DNA from: Spisula solida
Taxonomy: Eukaryota > Mollusca > Bivalvia > Venerida > Mactridae
Assembly: GCA_947247005.1 (NCBI GenBank)
Contig: OX365955.1
Span: forward strand, 14,861,322 to 14,925,321
DNA length: 64,000 nucleotides
Direction of reading: 5' to 3'
The position numbers and the translations under genes were made by a program. The notes beneath the pieces were generated by a model. It ran no database searches, was not told the origin of the DNA, and saw nothing but the letters and a program-made list of their open reading frames with translations. This document shows, piece after piece, positions 1-13,300 of the stretch. Positions within the stretch are counted from its first letter, which is position 1, and every line of letters starts with the position of its first letter.

Positions 1-939
1 GCTATGGTAGTCTCTCTAGTTAACCTACTTTAAGCTATGGTAGTCTCTCTAGTTTAACTACTTGAAGCTATGGTAGTCTCTAGTTTAACTACTTAAAGCT
101 ATGGTAGTCTCTCTAGTTTAACTACTTTAAGCTATGGTAGTCTCTCTAGTTTAACTACTTAAAGCTATGGTAGTCTCTCTAGTTTAACTACTTTACGTTA
201 TGGTAGTCTCACTAGTTTAACTACTTAAAGCTATGGTAGTCTCTCTAGTTTAACTACTTAAAGCTATGGTAGTCTCTCTAGTTTAACTACTTAAAGCTAT
301 GGTAGTCTCTCTAGTTTAACTACTTAAAGCTATGGTAGTCTCTCTAGTTTAACTACTTTAAGCTATGGTAGTCTCTCTAGTTTAACTACTTTAAGCTATG
401 GTAGTCTCTAGTTTAACTACTTAAAGCTATGGTAGTCTCTCTAGTTTAACTACTTAAAGCTATGGTAGTCTCTCTAGTTTAACTACTTTACGTTATGGTA
501 GTCTCACTAGTTTAACTACTTAAAGCTATGGTAGTCTCTCTAGTTTAACTACTTAAAACTATGGTAGTCTCTCTAGTTTAACTACTTTAAGCTATGGTAG
601 TCTCTAGTTTAACTACTTAAAGCTATGGTAGTCTCTCTAGTTTAACTACTTTAAGCTATGGTAGTCTCTAGTTAACCTACTTTAAGCTATGGTAGTCTCT
701 CTAGTTAAACTACTTTAAGCTATGGTAGTCTCTAGTTAAACTACTTTAAGCTATGGTAGTCTCTCTAGTTAAACTACTTTAAGCTATGGTAGTCTCTCAA
801 GTTAAACTACTTTAAGCTATGGTAGTCTCTCTAGTTTAACTACTTTAAGCTATGGTAGTCTCTAGTTTATCTACTTTAAGCTATGGTAGTCTCTCTAGTT
901 TAACTACTTTAAGCTATGGTAGTCTCTAGTTAAACTACT
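1..939. repeat. Minisatellite, 31-33 bp unit, about 28 copies
   Basis: Head-to-tail units of the form GCTATGGTAGTCTC(TC)TAGT followed by TTAACTACTTtaA. Unit length alternates between 33 and 31 bp by gain or loss of one TC pair. A variant unit (TTACGTTATGG with a CACTAG core) occurs at about 191 and 488. The array runs off the left edge of the window. Confidence 0.97.
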
Positions 940-2700
940 AGTATGGTTACCACGGTCCAACACCCAGCTTTGTTGAACAGAATATGGTGAGTTATATTCG
1001 GGGATGAGGCACCCATCTAGAACGTTGCCATATTCGGGGATGAGGCACACTCACAACGTATATAGCTCGTCGCCAGCCATATTCGTAGGATGAAACAAAT
1101 ATTGCCCCGATTACTAGTATGGCTCGACGCATCTTTTACCCTTTGAATAAAGCTCATTATTTATTTTTAAGCCGGTGTGAACTCTGTATATGGCACAATA
1201 AATAATGCAATATCAACATCGTATTAACCTCATCGATAGCGTATTGGTAAAGTGCCAACTTCGAGGGGGAGGGAGGCCCATCATACTACAAACGAAATAA
1301 AAATGGTAACTCTATTTGTCTTGCTAGACGCTCAGTATATAGGGAAACTGGCTTCTCTTCTTTCATACCCTCTTGGCAATGGATAACATCAGGAAGGGAG
1401 TGTTGAGATTGATTGATATAAGTTGGAAAAACTGGTTTCACAATCGTCCTTATATAAATTGTTATAAACTAACATCGTATACATGTATAGCGTTATCATC
1501 ATGATATTTTTTCATATAGTCGCTGTTCTTCGAAAACCTCGTATACATGTTTTGGCTTAAAAACGATTATACGCACATCGGAAAGGCCATTCAGTGACAA
1601 GTCTTCTGCGAAAATGCTGGATAAGATAGTCTAAAAGTAGCCTCTGAAATGAGAAAGCTAGTGCTCGTGCGAAAATTCCGGATTTTTTTAATGGGGCCAC
1701 ATTTTTGTCTGCGAAAACCTCGTATAATTTGTTTGGTTATTTTCAGGTTGTGCTTACGTCGAATATGCAAAACATTAACCTGTAATGGTACACGAGAACC
1801 AAGAAAACGTAATTACGTAATGCGAAAAAACTTAATAATGCCGCGAAAAAGTCGAATAAGTGCAAAATGGAACAAATTTGACAAGAAATAAGAACCAAAA
1901 TCTCGTATAATTGAGTTAAACGTTATAAATTGGACTTTCCTTTGCTCAGCCGACACGTATATTTATGGACATTCAAAGGGGAGTTTCAAATGCTATGTCC
2001 GTGTAAAAGAATTGAATAAATATTCATTATAAGTACAAAGTAATTCAGCTTTTTTCGTCTCCTGAAAAGTAGCCAAGATTGATATACGAGGTTTTCGAAA
2101 AACAGCGACGATATTCATTATCCATCTAGAACGTTGCCATATTCGGGGATGAGGCACACTCTCGACGAATATGGCACTCGGCGAGCCATAATCGTAGGCT
2201 GAAAAAAAATTGCGTCGAATATGGATCGCCGCGAGCCATATTCGTAGGGTTAAAATAATTGCCTCGCGAGCCATATACGTAGGGTGAAAAAATTGATATA
2301 AGTTGGAAAAACTGGTTTCACTATCGACTTTATATAAATTAGTATATACATGTACATGTCGGCACATAAAATGAACAAATAGACGGAACTCGGCGTACAG
2401 TATCAAAGCACCGCAAAATGTTCGATCCCAGGAAGTGCCGACATACGACACAATGTACCGAGAGACCTTTATATCAAGAAAGAAATGAAAAACGAAATAA
2501 AATTAATTTAAAAAAATCATTTTATACTATCGTAAAACAACCCTCAAAATAATAGAAAACTATGTGGAGTCAAAACTACATCCACTTATCTGAAAAAAAC
2601 CGACAAAAATTCGGAGCAAACGGCACCTCATCAGCGAATCACCCTACGAACATAAGTCATATTCCGCGCGAGCCATATTGGGTTGAACACAGCCTAACTC
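940..2700. repeat. Mosaic of short dispersed repeats
   Basis: Several motifs recur: a 21-bp string around CATATTCGGGGATGAGGCAC (near 995, 1030, 2140), GAGCCATATTCGTAGG (1075, 2235, 2265), CGAAAACCTCGTATAC in both orientations (1530, 1715, 2080), and a 60-bp block around TGATATAAGTTGGAAAAACT (1414, 2294). The part 1140-1530 is a diverged copy of the SINE at 22073-22500. No gene is visible; the ORFs here are repeat-derived. Confidence 0.75.
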
Positions 2701-3640
2701 TCTCTTCAAGGACAACAGCACGGTTATCGAAGGTTGAAAGAAGGTCATGTAGTGATTATAATTATAGTCGTGCAGTTGTGATTTGATTTGAGGTTATTTT
2801 CTCCCCTTCGTGCTTATGGCAAAAATGACAAGCATGTACTCGTGCGTATGGCTGGTTGGTACAACGAAACTTTAGAGCATTTATAATTTAACTGACTATA
2901 TGTCTCAAGGACATGTGTGCGTTATAAATGTTTGCGTGTTCGTCTCTGTGTGTACTGAAAGGTTTATTTGGTCGTTTGTGTGTACATGTACATAGATGTT
3001 TGCCAGGTCGACTGCGTTGTTTTCAAGGACAAAGTATTGCATTACCTTGGTATTCATTTGATGATAACACTTTAATTCAAATCCAGTTTATAATTATAAT
3101 TCTTTTATTCAATAAGCGCGTTTATCCTACAATATATATATCACCCTAGTAACGAATATGATATGCTCAGTGTGCGTCCCTCATCGTAACCAGCAATCGT
3201 GAGAGCTCGGCCATTTCCGTTTGTCTCCGATAAATCGCACAAAGGCCGAGGTGATGAGAATGTGTAACCAGCCGACCGATGTTTGTCAAATCTTCTGCAC
3301 TGCAATTATACAATGCTCTTGTATTTTTCTTGTGATTTCAATAATTATGATATCAGTATGTAGGACGTTCGTTCTGCTACATAAATTGTTTCATATAATT
3401 CGTGTGATCTACCTTATTTTATGTAACGTGTTACAGTATTTATGATGTTTGAACTTATAATAATTCGACAAAGTGTACCATTAAGGGCACACGCTGCAGT
3501 TTTGGGTTAAAAAGTGTGTTCCGGTTATATACTTTATTCAATTTTGCATCATGCTGTTATAAAATGTAGGTCACCACGCTTGGTAAAGAGTTATCAGTCT
3601 ACCTTTAGATATGCAAATTGAAAGCAAATACAGTTTTAAT
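2700..3640. other. Intergenic stretch without recognised genes
   Basis: AT-rich sequence with short unconvincing ORFs only. I see no repeat or gene that can be supported. Confidence 0.5.
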
Positions 3641-4888
3641 GGCTGACAACTCAAACAAGAGGGCTCAACGGGCAATAGGTCGCTCACCTGTCCTAGAAGT
3701 TATGCATGAACTTGCAGACCCCAAAGTTTTAATGGCTGACAACTCAAGAAACAATAGGGCTCAACGGGCCATAGGTCGCTCACCTGCCCTAGTAGTTCAT
3801 GCAGACCCCTTAATCATGGTAATGTTAATAAAGTAAATATAGTCTCTATTGCATGTACAAGGTTTTCATATTGTCTTACAATGCGACCTTGTAATTTACA
3901 TTATAAACCCATACTGAAGTTTAAGCCAAGTTTTGTCTATGATTTGACCTAATGACCTAGTTTTTTCCCACAATATTGCCCAATATCGAACTTCACCTAG
4001 ATTTTTGTGAGATGATCATTGTGACCATCTTTAAGATAAGGCCAACATTGAGACCTGTAAAGACTACACAAGGTTATTCTAAGATTTGAAATTGTGACCT
4101 ATTTTTTACCCCGGATGACCTTATATAAAACTTGACCTAGATTTTGTTGAGATGATCATTGTGACCGAGTTTCATAATGATTAGGTCAAAATTTTGACCT
4201 CTAGTGACTACAAAAGGTTTTTCTATGATTTTACCTTGTGACCTAGTTTTTGACCCAAAATATCCCAATATCGAGCTTGACCTGGATTTTGTTGAGACGA
4301 TCATTGTGACCAAGTTTCATAAAGATTAGGTCATGACTGCACAAGGTTTTTCTATGATTTAACCTTGTGACCTTGTTTTTGACTCCGGATGACCCAATAT
4401 TGCACTTGACATAGATTTTGTTGTGATGATCATTGTGACCAAGTTTATAAAGATTAGGTCAAAATTGTGACCTCTAGTGACTGCACAAAGTTTTTCTATG
4501 AATTTACCTTGTGACCTTGTTTTTTAATCCGGATGACCCAATATCAACCTTGACCTATATTTTGTTAAGATGACCATTGTGACCAAGTTTCATAAAGATA
4601 AGGTTGAAATTGTGACCTCTAGTGACTACACAATGTTTTTCTATGATTTGACCTTATGACCTAGTTTTTGACCCCAGATGACCCAATATCGAACTTGGTC
4701 TAGATTGTGTTGAGATGACAAAGTTTCATAACGATTAAGCCAAAACTGTGTCATATAGTGTCTACACAAGCTAATTGTGTACGGACGGACGGACGGACAA
4801 CGGACGGACGACGGACGACGGACGACGGACAATTAAAGAGTGATAACAAAAGCTCACTCTGTCACTTTGTGACAGGTGAGCTAAAAAG
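3640..4888 (+). mobile_element. GGAC-rich bivalve-type element with internal 142-bp tandem units
   Basis: It opens with GAGGGCTCAACGGGC...GGTCGCTCACCTG, duplicated at 3660 and 3757, and closes with GACAGGTGAGCTAAAAAG, so CTCACCTG and CAGGTGAG form short inverted ends. In between are about six diverged units of roughly 142 bp (about 3950-4775), each with GACCTAGATTTTGTTGAGAT and ATCATTGTGACC. A GGACGGACGG microsatellite (4782-4832) precedes the end. It carries no credible protein. The same end structure bounds the element at 38632-40852. Confidence 0.85.
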
Positions 4889-5630
4889 CAAGGGGACGTA
4901 TTTTATTATGCATTTTTTTCTGGTTCTAATGGTTATTTTTTTAAAAAGCAATGTTGGTAACATATTTGAAGAACCATGTAATTTGAGAATTTAGTTGAGT
5001 CCCAAAGTTGGAACACACTATAAAAACGAAATAAAACCTCCAGTTGTAAACAAAAAATGCACAATTTATAATCTAAGGGAAGCAATTATAATAACTAGTA
5101 TTTTGCCATCCATGTATTTTTCTTAAATGTGATTTTTTGCATACTACTATTTCGACAGATTCATTTAACACAATGTCGTCAATTATTGGTTATTTGTGAA
5201 AAATATCCCAATTCCTTTAAATTCGTCTATTTACTGGTTGATCTGAAAAAATGGTATCGGGAGAGATAATATGGATAATTTGGAATATACTAGTGACTTA
5301 CAATAACTGGACTAGATACATAAGATGACTGTAACGCTCATGTCTCCGGTGCTGAATCGCTTGGTATCTACGTTTAGTAACAAAATTGGTAGATCATTAG
5401 CATTTAATTTACTTTATTATTTACTTTCAATGGATTATGGAGATTGTTTTGTGAAAATAACAGTGAAATTACCACTTCGTTATTTTCACTGTTTTAGAAG
5501 CTGGTTCCAGTATCATGCAGAAAAAGAAACGAAACATCAGCGGCGCCGTGCTTTAAAATATACGTGACGTTCTAATTTCGACGTGAGTTTTTCAATTACG
5601 GCACATATATAAGAGGAATTGAGGCATATA
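4889..5630. other. Intergenic stretch without recognised genes
   Basis: An 80-aa ORF at 5325-5567 has no recognisable domain and no splice partners. The block near 5045-5240 is similar to 20430-20640 (AACTAGTATTTTGCCATCC and TCGTCAATTATTGGT recur), so it is a dispersed repeat. Confidence 0.5.
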
Positions 5631-5800
5631 ATAAACAGAAAATTTGTTGATTTTTGGTGTAAGATCAATTTTATTTCACTCGTGATCACAGAAAATTAAA
5701 TTTCCACTCGTGGCTACGCCATTCGTGAAAATATTGATTTAATGTGATGCATCGGTTAAATAAAATTTGATCGTATACCAAAATCAACAAATATCCTCTA
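5630..5800. mobile_element. Palindromic MITE-like hairpin
   Basis: The left arm AAATTTGTTGATTTTTGGTG...AAGATCAATTTTATTTCACT is mirrored by the right arm ending GATCGTATACCAAAATCAAC AAATAT. Total length is about 165 bp with a short loop rich in ACTCGTG/CACTCGTG motifs. No coding potential. Confidence 0.75.
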
Positions 5801-6774
5801 CTTAATACAAATTCACCTAACTAAATATCATCTTTCAAATACTGTTCTTTGCGTCTGTCAGGTTGTATACCAAGTTGTCATTTATAATTTTTGTCATCTA
5901 TTTGTGGACGGGTTGTATAATTGAAATACAGTTGGTCGGACGTGTTATTATGGTGGTGTGTAAACATAAATTTACGTTAATTACGATTTTGTATTTCTCT
6001 ATCAACGACGAACAAATATATAGGTATTTCAAACGTGTTAAACTGGATAATAAGCACAGGAATAGTGGATAGATTTGTTGTTTTTATCGCTGGTCATAGA
6101 CAGAGGTAAGTGTGTGGCCATTGGTCAGTGAGACAATGACCTCTGACTTTGAGGAATAATAATGATTGCTAAGAACTTCTTCATTTTTATTTGCAAGAAC
6201 GAAGACTATTCCTTTGTGGATATCTGTTTAAATGGAATGGTTTTTGCTTTGTTGTTAGAACGGCTTGCTAGAGCTATATTTTGAATGTTATACTCGTAGG
6301 CCATTGTGCGATGCCATTGATGTATAATTTAATTGGGCAATACAAATTATGTTTAAATTAATGGTATTGATAAAATGAAAAAAAGCGTATTTATGAAATC
6401 ATTTAGCCAAATGGGTTGATGCGTAGTGAGCAAAGTCTACACCGAGGAAAGGGTTACACAATGTAGTTAAAAGAAACATACTACAGGATATGCAGTATTT
6501 CTTATTATTACACAGGTGTAATATCACCTGATATGTGTTTAGCTAGTGTTTATGATTAAATAAATAAAATTATGCGGATACAGACACAAGCACACAGCGA
6601 GGGTTGTTAATTATCACACACGGTAGTAGACGTATGATCGGTAATATGATCTCTCAAGCTTGCCTAAATATGACACACATTTAAAATCGACAACGTAATA
6701 CTAGTATGTAGGTGATTTACATTTTTCGATTAATTTATTCTCCAAGGAAAAGAATGTAATAACGCACCAGTCCG
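5801..6774. other. Intergenic stretch upstream of gene A
   Basis: I see no gene or clear repeat. The 69-aa ORF at 5863-6072 has no recognisable features. Confidence 0.4.
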
Positions 6775-7051
6775 TTGAAACCACGACCAACTCCTGGGAA
6801 TGGCGGGGATGTTTACTTTTGCTTTTTCAAGCCCTTGGTAAAATCCCTGCCTACTGCTTAAAGGGTCATACATAATATGATGTTAAAATTGCCCCTGCCC
6901 TATACCCCACGGGTATAGTAACTGGTATTCCTCCGCTATTTTGACGCGAAACAAAAACACGGCAGTGCGGGGACAACGGAAAGGTAAAAACACGGGACAG
7001 TTCCCCCGTCGCATCCTACCCTTCCCCGGGGTTGGGGCCGTGGTTTCAATT
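6775..7051. mobile_element. MITE, about 277 bp, directly upstream of gene A
   Basis: Ends TTGAAACCACGACC and GGGGCCGTGGTTTCAA are inverted repeats. A second copy in opposite orientation lies at 58490-58752 and shares internal strings such as TTTACTTTTGC, GGTAAAATCCCT, CTGCCCTAT and GACAtCGGAAAGGTAAAAAC. It ends 162 bp before the gene A start codon and could contribute promoter sequence. Confidence 0.8.
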
Positions 7052-7212
7052 GAATGTTGCATAATACATACAGTCTTTCATTCCAATCCTTTTTCGTAGC
7101 TTGACTGATGTTACTGTATATTTAATAGCAATATCTTATACTACGTGGAAAACAAATATTTTTAAACTAAGTTTAGTTTGTCATACATTTTAGATAATTT
7201 GTTGCAAAGAAG

Positions 7213-7348
7213 ATGGCGGCGACATGTCGGGAAATCATCAAGGAAAACTTGTTGGTTATAATCACATTCGTTGGTGTAGGTGTGGGGTTCCTGGTCGGCT
7301 TTCTGGTCAGACCCGAGAACCCATCCCCCAGCGCCATCATGTGGATAG
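7213..7348 (+). CDS. Gene A coding exon 1 (N-terminus and TM1)
   Basis: It starts MAATCREIIKENLLVI and runs through the Gly/Val-rich TM1 to SAIMWI. It ends phase 1 before gtaagc. The TCRE segment recurs near the start of gene B, which supports this start codon. A non-coding first exon further upstream is possible but not visible. Confidence 0.9.
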
Positions 7349-10300
7349 GTAAGCTCTAGTCTGTTCTATCATTTTGTATGCTACTAGGAGGTCGAGAGTA
7401 ATGTCAAATTATCCGTACTATAATACGCGAACATGCATTTATAAGTATTAATTGATTAAGTCTGAAATAATGTATTGTACAAAGACCTCTATTACACAAT
7501 CTGTCTGCAAAACCCCCATTAAATTTCATCACCCATTGTTTAGATATCTTACCGGTTTAAGAGAGACCGCCTGTCCGCAAAGTCAGGTCACTGTCCGCTG
7601 TTTTCATGGGTTATATATATATATATATTATATTACGTAAACATTGCTATGCAATTTTAAGTATTACCGTGATTGATTTATTTTAATATAATGTATTGTT
7701 TCAGGTATACCAGGAGAATTGTACATCCGATCCATTAAGTTAATGATAGTTCCACTGGTCGTCTGTAGTATTATATCAGGTAAATATAAGAAGGTTGAGT
7801 CTTCCGCATAACCTGTGTGGGTTCGAATCTCTCCGGAGATGAATAATGATAATAATAACGAGGCAACACAGTTTGGCAAGCCCAGTCTTCCCTGTGAGCC
7901 TCTATGACGAATTATTTGTACATATACATGTTTACTAGAGTAAGCGATAACACATAAATTAATGATAATCCTCCTGAAAAGAAAAAAATATATTTCACAA
8001 AACCGACATAAAACAATATATATGTATAAATCGCATGCAAATCTATCCAACTGGTTGTTGACCATCTGATTCTTCATATGCGAATATCAGCCACATTCAT
8101 CACATGGCGCTGATTTATTTGTTCTGAAAATAGACTTCTTGCTTCTTGAGGTATGTGCCATATGTGTTAGCTACTTCATATTACTAAATCATGCGCTACA
8201 TATTTTGTTTAAGAATATACGCTGTTCCGCACATACCGGACAGTGGAACACACTTACGAACAAACCGGAACACTGTAATGTTCGGAACATGTTCTTTCTG
8301 TGCCCGCCACAGAGGTGGTGCAGCCAGAACAGTCACGTGATTACAACAAGAACAATGGTCGCTTGTGTCATAAAATAGAATATAATAAATTTATGTTCCA
8401 ATTATGGACCATTGCGGGCAAACAGTCGCATTTAAATATATCAACATGCATATTTCTTCCTCCAACATTACGTGTACTTCGTGTTTGGAGTAGAACATTC
8501 GGCACACTGTGCAGGACAGTTCCGTTTTGTTCGTAAGTTGTTCGGAGTAGAACATCCCGCACAGTGTGCGGAACAGACGTTCCGAACATACACCCATAGT
8601 GCCGTTCCGCACCCACGTTTTATACATGAATAAATAAATAATAATAATAAACAATATCTATTTTGTAAACTAGTATTTGTTTATTTTCATTGATTAACAT
8701 TTATATGCGATCATTGGAACAAAGGTTCATGTTTGTTCTCACCTAACACGATGTTGAAATTTCGCGCATGCGCACAAGGCAGCTCGGGCCTCCTTAAGAT
8801 TCTTGACAACAATCTTCCAGGTACTTCCGGTACCCTTTAGTACCACACATTGGCATACATGTACTTAAAACATAAGCGCTTTCTGTTTTTCGTTAGAACA
8901 GTAATACATGTAATTGAGCGTGCTTAAGGAAAAATCGAAACAACTTCAATCAAATGTTAATTCTTTCGTTCAGTGTGTTCCAGGCCTTGTGCCGTGCAAG
9001 TGTGGTCTTTGATGTTTTTATGTTTTCTGTGCTCGGCTGATTAAGTTAAGTGCTGCCTTCCCTATCCGGTTTTTTAAAATCTTTTTTTTTTAATTAACAG
9101 CTCTTCGTTATATTGTTCTATTCAGGTACAGCGAAGATGGATCCTCGATCTAATGGTAAAGTCAGTGGTGTGTCACTGGGCTGGATTATGGTCACCAATT
9201 TGATTACACCAGTAATAGCCGCTGTATTATGTATTCTTATAAAACCAGGTACTTAGGATTCGTAAAATACATGATTGTTCACTAAAACGCTCATTATATG
9301 ACATTGTTGCTTTTTGAAATACATTGTAATATGCTAGCTACTACTAGTTATGAGATTTTGTTTCCAAAATGATTCAAATTATTTAATTACAGAATTGATG
9401 ATGTCAACATGCATGTAAAGTCAATTAAGCCATTTTTTTCCTTTTAAAAACCAAACATTGACTTCAATGAAGTTATATTCTTTGTTATAGGGGTTGGTGT
9501 GGAATCAGGCGTGGATCGTTTCAATACAGATGTCATGCAAACAGAAGATATATTTGCAGACCTATTGCGGTAATGTGATTGCTTTTATGGACTGAAACGA
9601 TTGCTTTTCATTAAGGAATGATGTACGGGGTGCGGATTTTACACATAACCATTAATCCAATATGGCGGCTATCAGTGTCTGTCTAGTCCGCAGAAATAAG
9701 TTCATCTTGTATCACAATCTGCTGCCGCAGAAATAACGTACGCAGAAAATTTAACCACAAATCAGTGCCGTAGCTAGGTGAAGATTTAAGCCGAGACAGT
9801 CGGAGGAGATGATCTCTTCTGACATTTTCTACCTAAAACGTCTGTGTACCACGTTGTACCTTGTAACAGGTTCAAACCAGACTCAGACATCCAGGGGCAA
9901 ACTCTGTAATTAATGGTGGTGCCTGAATTGCGTTGTTTATCTGGACAGTATTTCAGACGAACTCTTTATCCTTTTCACAATATATACTCGAGTCTTGACA
10001 GGTTCACAGTTCATCTCTAGATGGGAAAGACTGAAATGTCCAGTCTCGAAAGCCGGGAACAAATGACATAGGCACTGTTTTATCATAGCACTTACGAAAA
10101 TCTTAAAATTACGCTCAAATTAATTTTTGCTTAATTCATTAACAACTAAAAATTGATGACAGATATTCACCCATATCATTTCCGCTACCATAGCGTACTT
10201 ATGCAGACTGGCCGGGATGGCCATATCGGCCTTCCGATGATTTCGACCTAAATGCCCAAATTCGGGAATTTTGCTGTTCCCAGACTACAGGATATTACGG

Positions 10301-13300
10301 GCCCAAGGTCGTGCACAGGTTTTTGGGCCCGCTGGTCCCCTTTAAAGAGGGCTTTGAATGTAGATTTTCCAAATTGAAATTAATGGTCCTACCCGCCATT
10401 GCGGTACGATTTCCTCTGCATTAACATTTAGCGCCAAAAGGTTTTTATTTTTCTATAGAAGGAATATAAGGCTAGACAAAGGGGTCAGGATCAATGCCCT
10501 AAAGGGGCCCAAAAGTAGGCCTACCAAGCTAAAAAAAGAAAGTTTTTCGCGCAAGGGTCACCGTCACATCGTCATTTCCGGTGACCTTTAGTCGAAATAT
10601 TGACAATTTTTTTCTACTTTCACTTTGGGACAGGTGTATAGCATCCGGATGTATCCAGTTTTGATTAGTGCTGTAAGCCAATAGTGTCTAGTCACCATCG
10701 TGCTGATAAGGAAAATAATTGGCACGATCGTCTGCACATCAGGAAAATAATTGGCACGATCGTCTGCACATCAGGAAAATAATTGGCACGATCGTCTGCA
10801 CATCAGGAAAATAATTGGCACGACTGTCATGCAGATAAGGAAAATAATTGGATAAGGAAAATAATTGGCATGACCGTCAAGCGCATAGGAAAAAAATAGG
10901 TACGACCGTCATTCAGATAAGCAAAGTAATCGGGACGACCGTAAAGCATATAAGGAAACTAATTGGCGTCGTGCATGCAAGGAATATAATTGGTACTACC
11001 ATCGTTCAGATAAGACAACTGTTGTGAAAATAAGGAAGATAATTGGCACAAGTGTTGTGCAGATAAGAACAAATATTTGCACCAATGTCGTATGGATAAG
11101 AACAATAATTGGCATGACTGTCATGCGCATAAGGTAAATAATTGTCACGAGCGTAATATGGAGGTAAATAATTGGCATGACCGTAATATTTGCACGACTG
11201 TAAGGAAAATAAATGACTCTCAGGGACGGGGTAAAGGGACCATATGAATTTCTCATAGCCTTCCAAAAATCGTGGTAGCGGAAGGATATAATTGATTTAA
11301 ATTTACTAAAACAACATTAAATTTTGTACCTCTGTAACTATATGAATACATGTAATGTATTAAGCATTCGTATATATATTGCTGTTGTGTTTTACAGAAA
11401 CATTGTTCCAGACAATCTGATAGCATCCTGCTTTAGGCAGGTAAGTAAGTAAATCATCTACATCCCGTTAACTTAAAGGTGCTCAATTCATGATTATAAT
11501 AAAAATCCTATTGAAAAAAAATCAAATGTTTAAAGAGTTGATAGAATGTAAGTCTGGTCCCGATCTTTACATTATATGCAGTAAAATCTAATGTAATGTA
11601 ATATTTGGGAACGGGAACCAGACTAGTATATAAAATGTACATTTTAAACTTATACGTACTGCCCGAGTACATCTTGCGAAATGCCAGTGGATACCCCCAT
11701 TCCATCTACGAAAACGCGTTTATTTGAGTTAGTCATTCAATTAGGTAAAATATTTTGGCATACACGTGAAATTTCAAATCACACTTTATTATTTAAACAT
11801 TCCTGAAACCATTTGCAACTTGCTTTTGAAATAGTTTTTATCATTTAAGACTGAAAAAGCTACATTTTCACATGTATTTTAGCAGTCAAATGGACAAGGC
11901 CTATCATTCATGTGGGGCTAACGTACCAACCTTAATAGATGCCTTTACAGATTACCTTAAATTATTTTCGCTATGTTATAGGCTCAGACCAAATATGAAT
12001 ACACGGACATAATTGTTCTAAGATCTAATGGTACAACAGATTACAACGAGACTATACGTGAACTGACGAGAAAATACGTTGGTGCAGCAGACTCCACTAA
12101 TGTTCTTGGTAAGTACTCTGATGTAATTTGGACTAAGATCGCAGGTAGAAGTCAACAAAATATTAAAAAAACAACCGTAAATATGTTATTCTTTGTTCGA
12201 TTTTAACGAGATATCATCGACCCTCAAGCTGAGAATCACTACAATCAACGCAACTTAATATTTTAGTAGTTGTGTCGGTCTCGGGCAAAAAGTTTTGCCA
12301 AAAACTACAACTTTTGCACTAAAATACTAAAGTGCCATGAATAAAATTTAATACTATGCAAATACTTGTCATCGTCAAATGTATAAATCTGAAGGTAAAG
12401 GTGCTGGGAAAGTAGGTGTCTGATAAAACACCTTGACTGACCCTTTAAATAGGAGGTCCCTAAAGATTTTAATAAGTGTTTAATCACAGTACGAAGTCAG
12501 TCTTAACGTTTGCTAATACATTTTATCAAAGTAATACTATGAACTAAGGCACTGCCTATTTTGCGGATTTTATCTTATCTAACCATAGACGAAATGCTCA
12601 GGCTTTCAAGCTTACCGGAAATGCGGATTTGGCGCGTATGATCCGCTATTAATTTCACCCCTGTTATTTCATGTGACAGAACAAGTTGCACACTCACAAT
12701 CCAAGTTAATACTAATTTTTCCCTGTTTAATCATTGTAACAATTTCATAGTGTATCACCATATCATAGGTTAAAGATAATCCATTGTATGTACTCGTAAG
12801 TGAGATAACTATGTTTTGGGCATTTGACACTTCGCATTCAGATTCGCATTCATTGGAATAACTCCATATTTCACATGTTTACAGGTATCGTCATAGTAAG
12901 TTGTGCATTTGGTGTGGCAACAGCAGCAATGGCAGAAGAACAAGGGCAGGCATTTCTGGCATTCTTCAAGTCAGCCACAGATGTTGTCCTGAAAATATTG
13001 CGAGTCCTTATTTGGTAAGGTTGTTTGTTAATGTGTTATGTTCCACCTATTGCTGTGTGGCTGGTTTCAGACAATTAAATACATTTCAACAAAGTCTTAG
13101 TAATATAGCACGGATAATTTGACATGATCCTGATGCATGAATATATTTCAAGGTTCTTGCGTTGAATATAAATTTCCGCGAGCAAATAGTGCAATATCGG
13201 TCCTGTAGATTTGTGTTGGTATTACACATCGAGCGTCTTATAGAAGGTCGGGGATCGTTTTAAATTCTCAGGACTATACATACGAGTATGTCCATATATA

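Noticed and set aside
1993..2451. 152-codon minus-strand ORF
   Set aside because: It crosses short dispersed repeats that recur at 1.0-1.5 kb; no domain recognised.
10996..11266. Two overlapping 86-codon minus-strand ORFs with hydrophobic repeats
   Set aside because: They run through the 32-bp tandem array in gene A intron 4; open frames and peptide repeats follow from the DNA repeat.
12535..12580. Similarity between 12535-12580 and 30942-30985 (ATGAACTAAGGCAC, GCGGATT)
   Set aside because: Only about 40 bp and imperfect; too short to call an element or conserved intron block.
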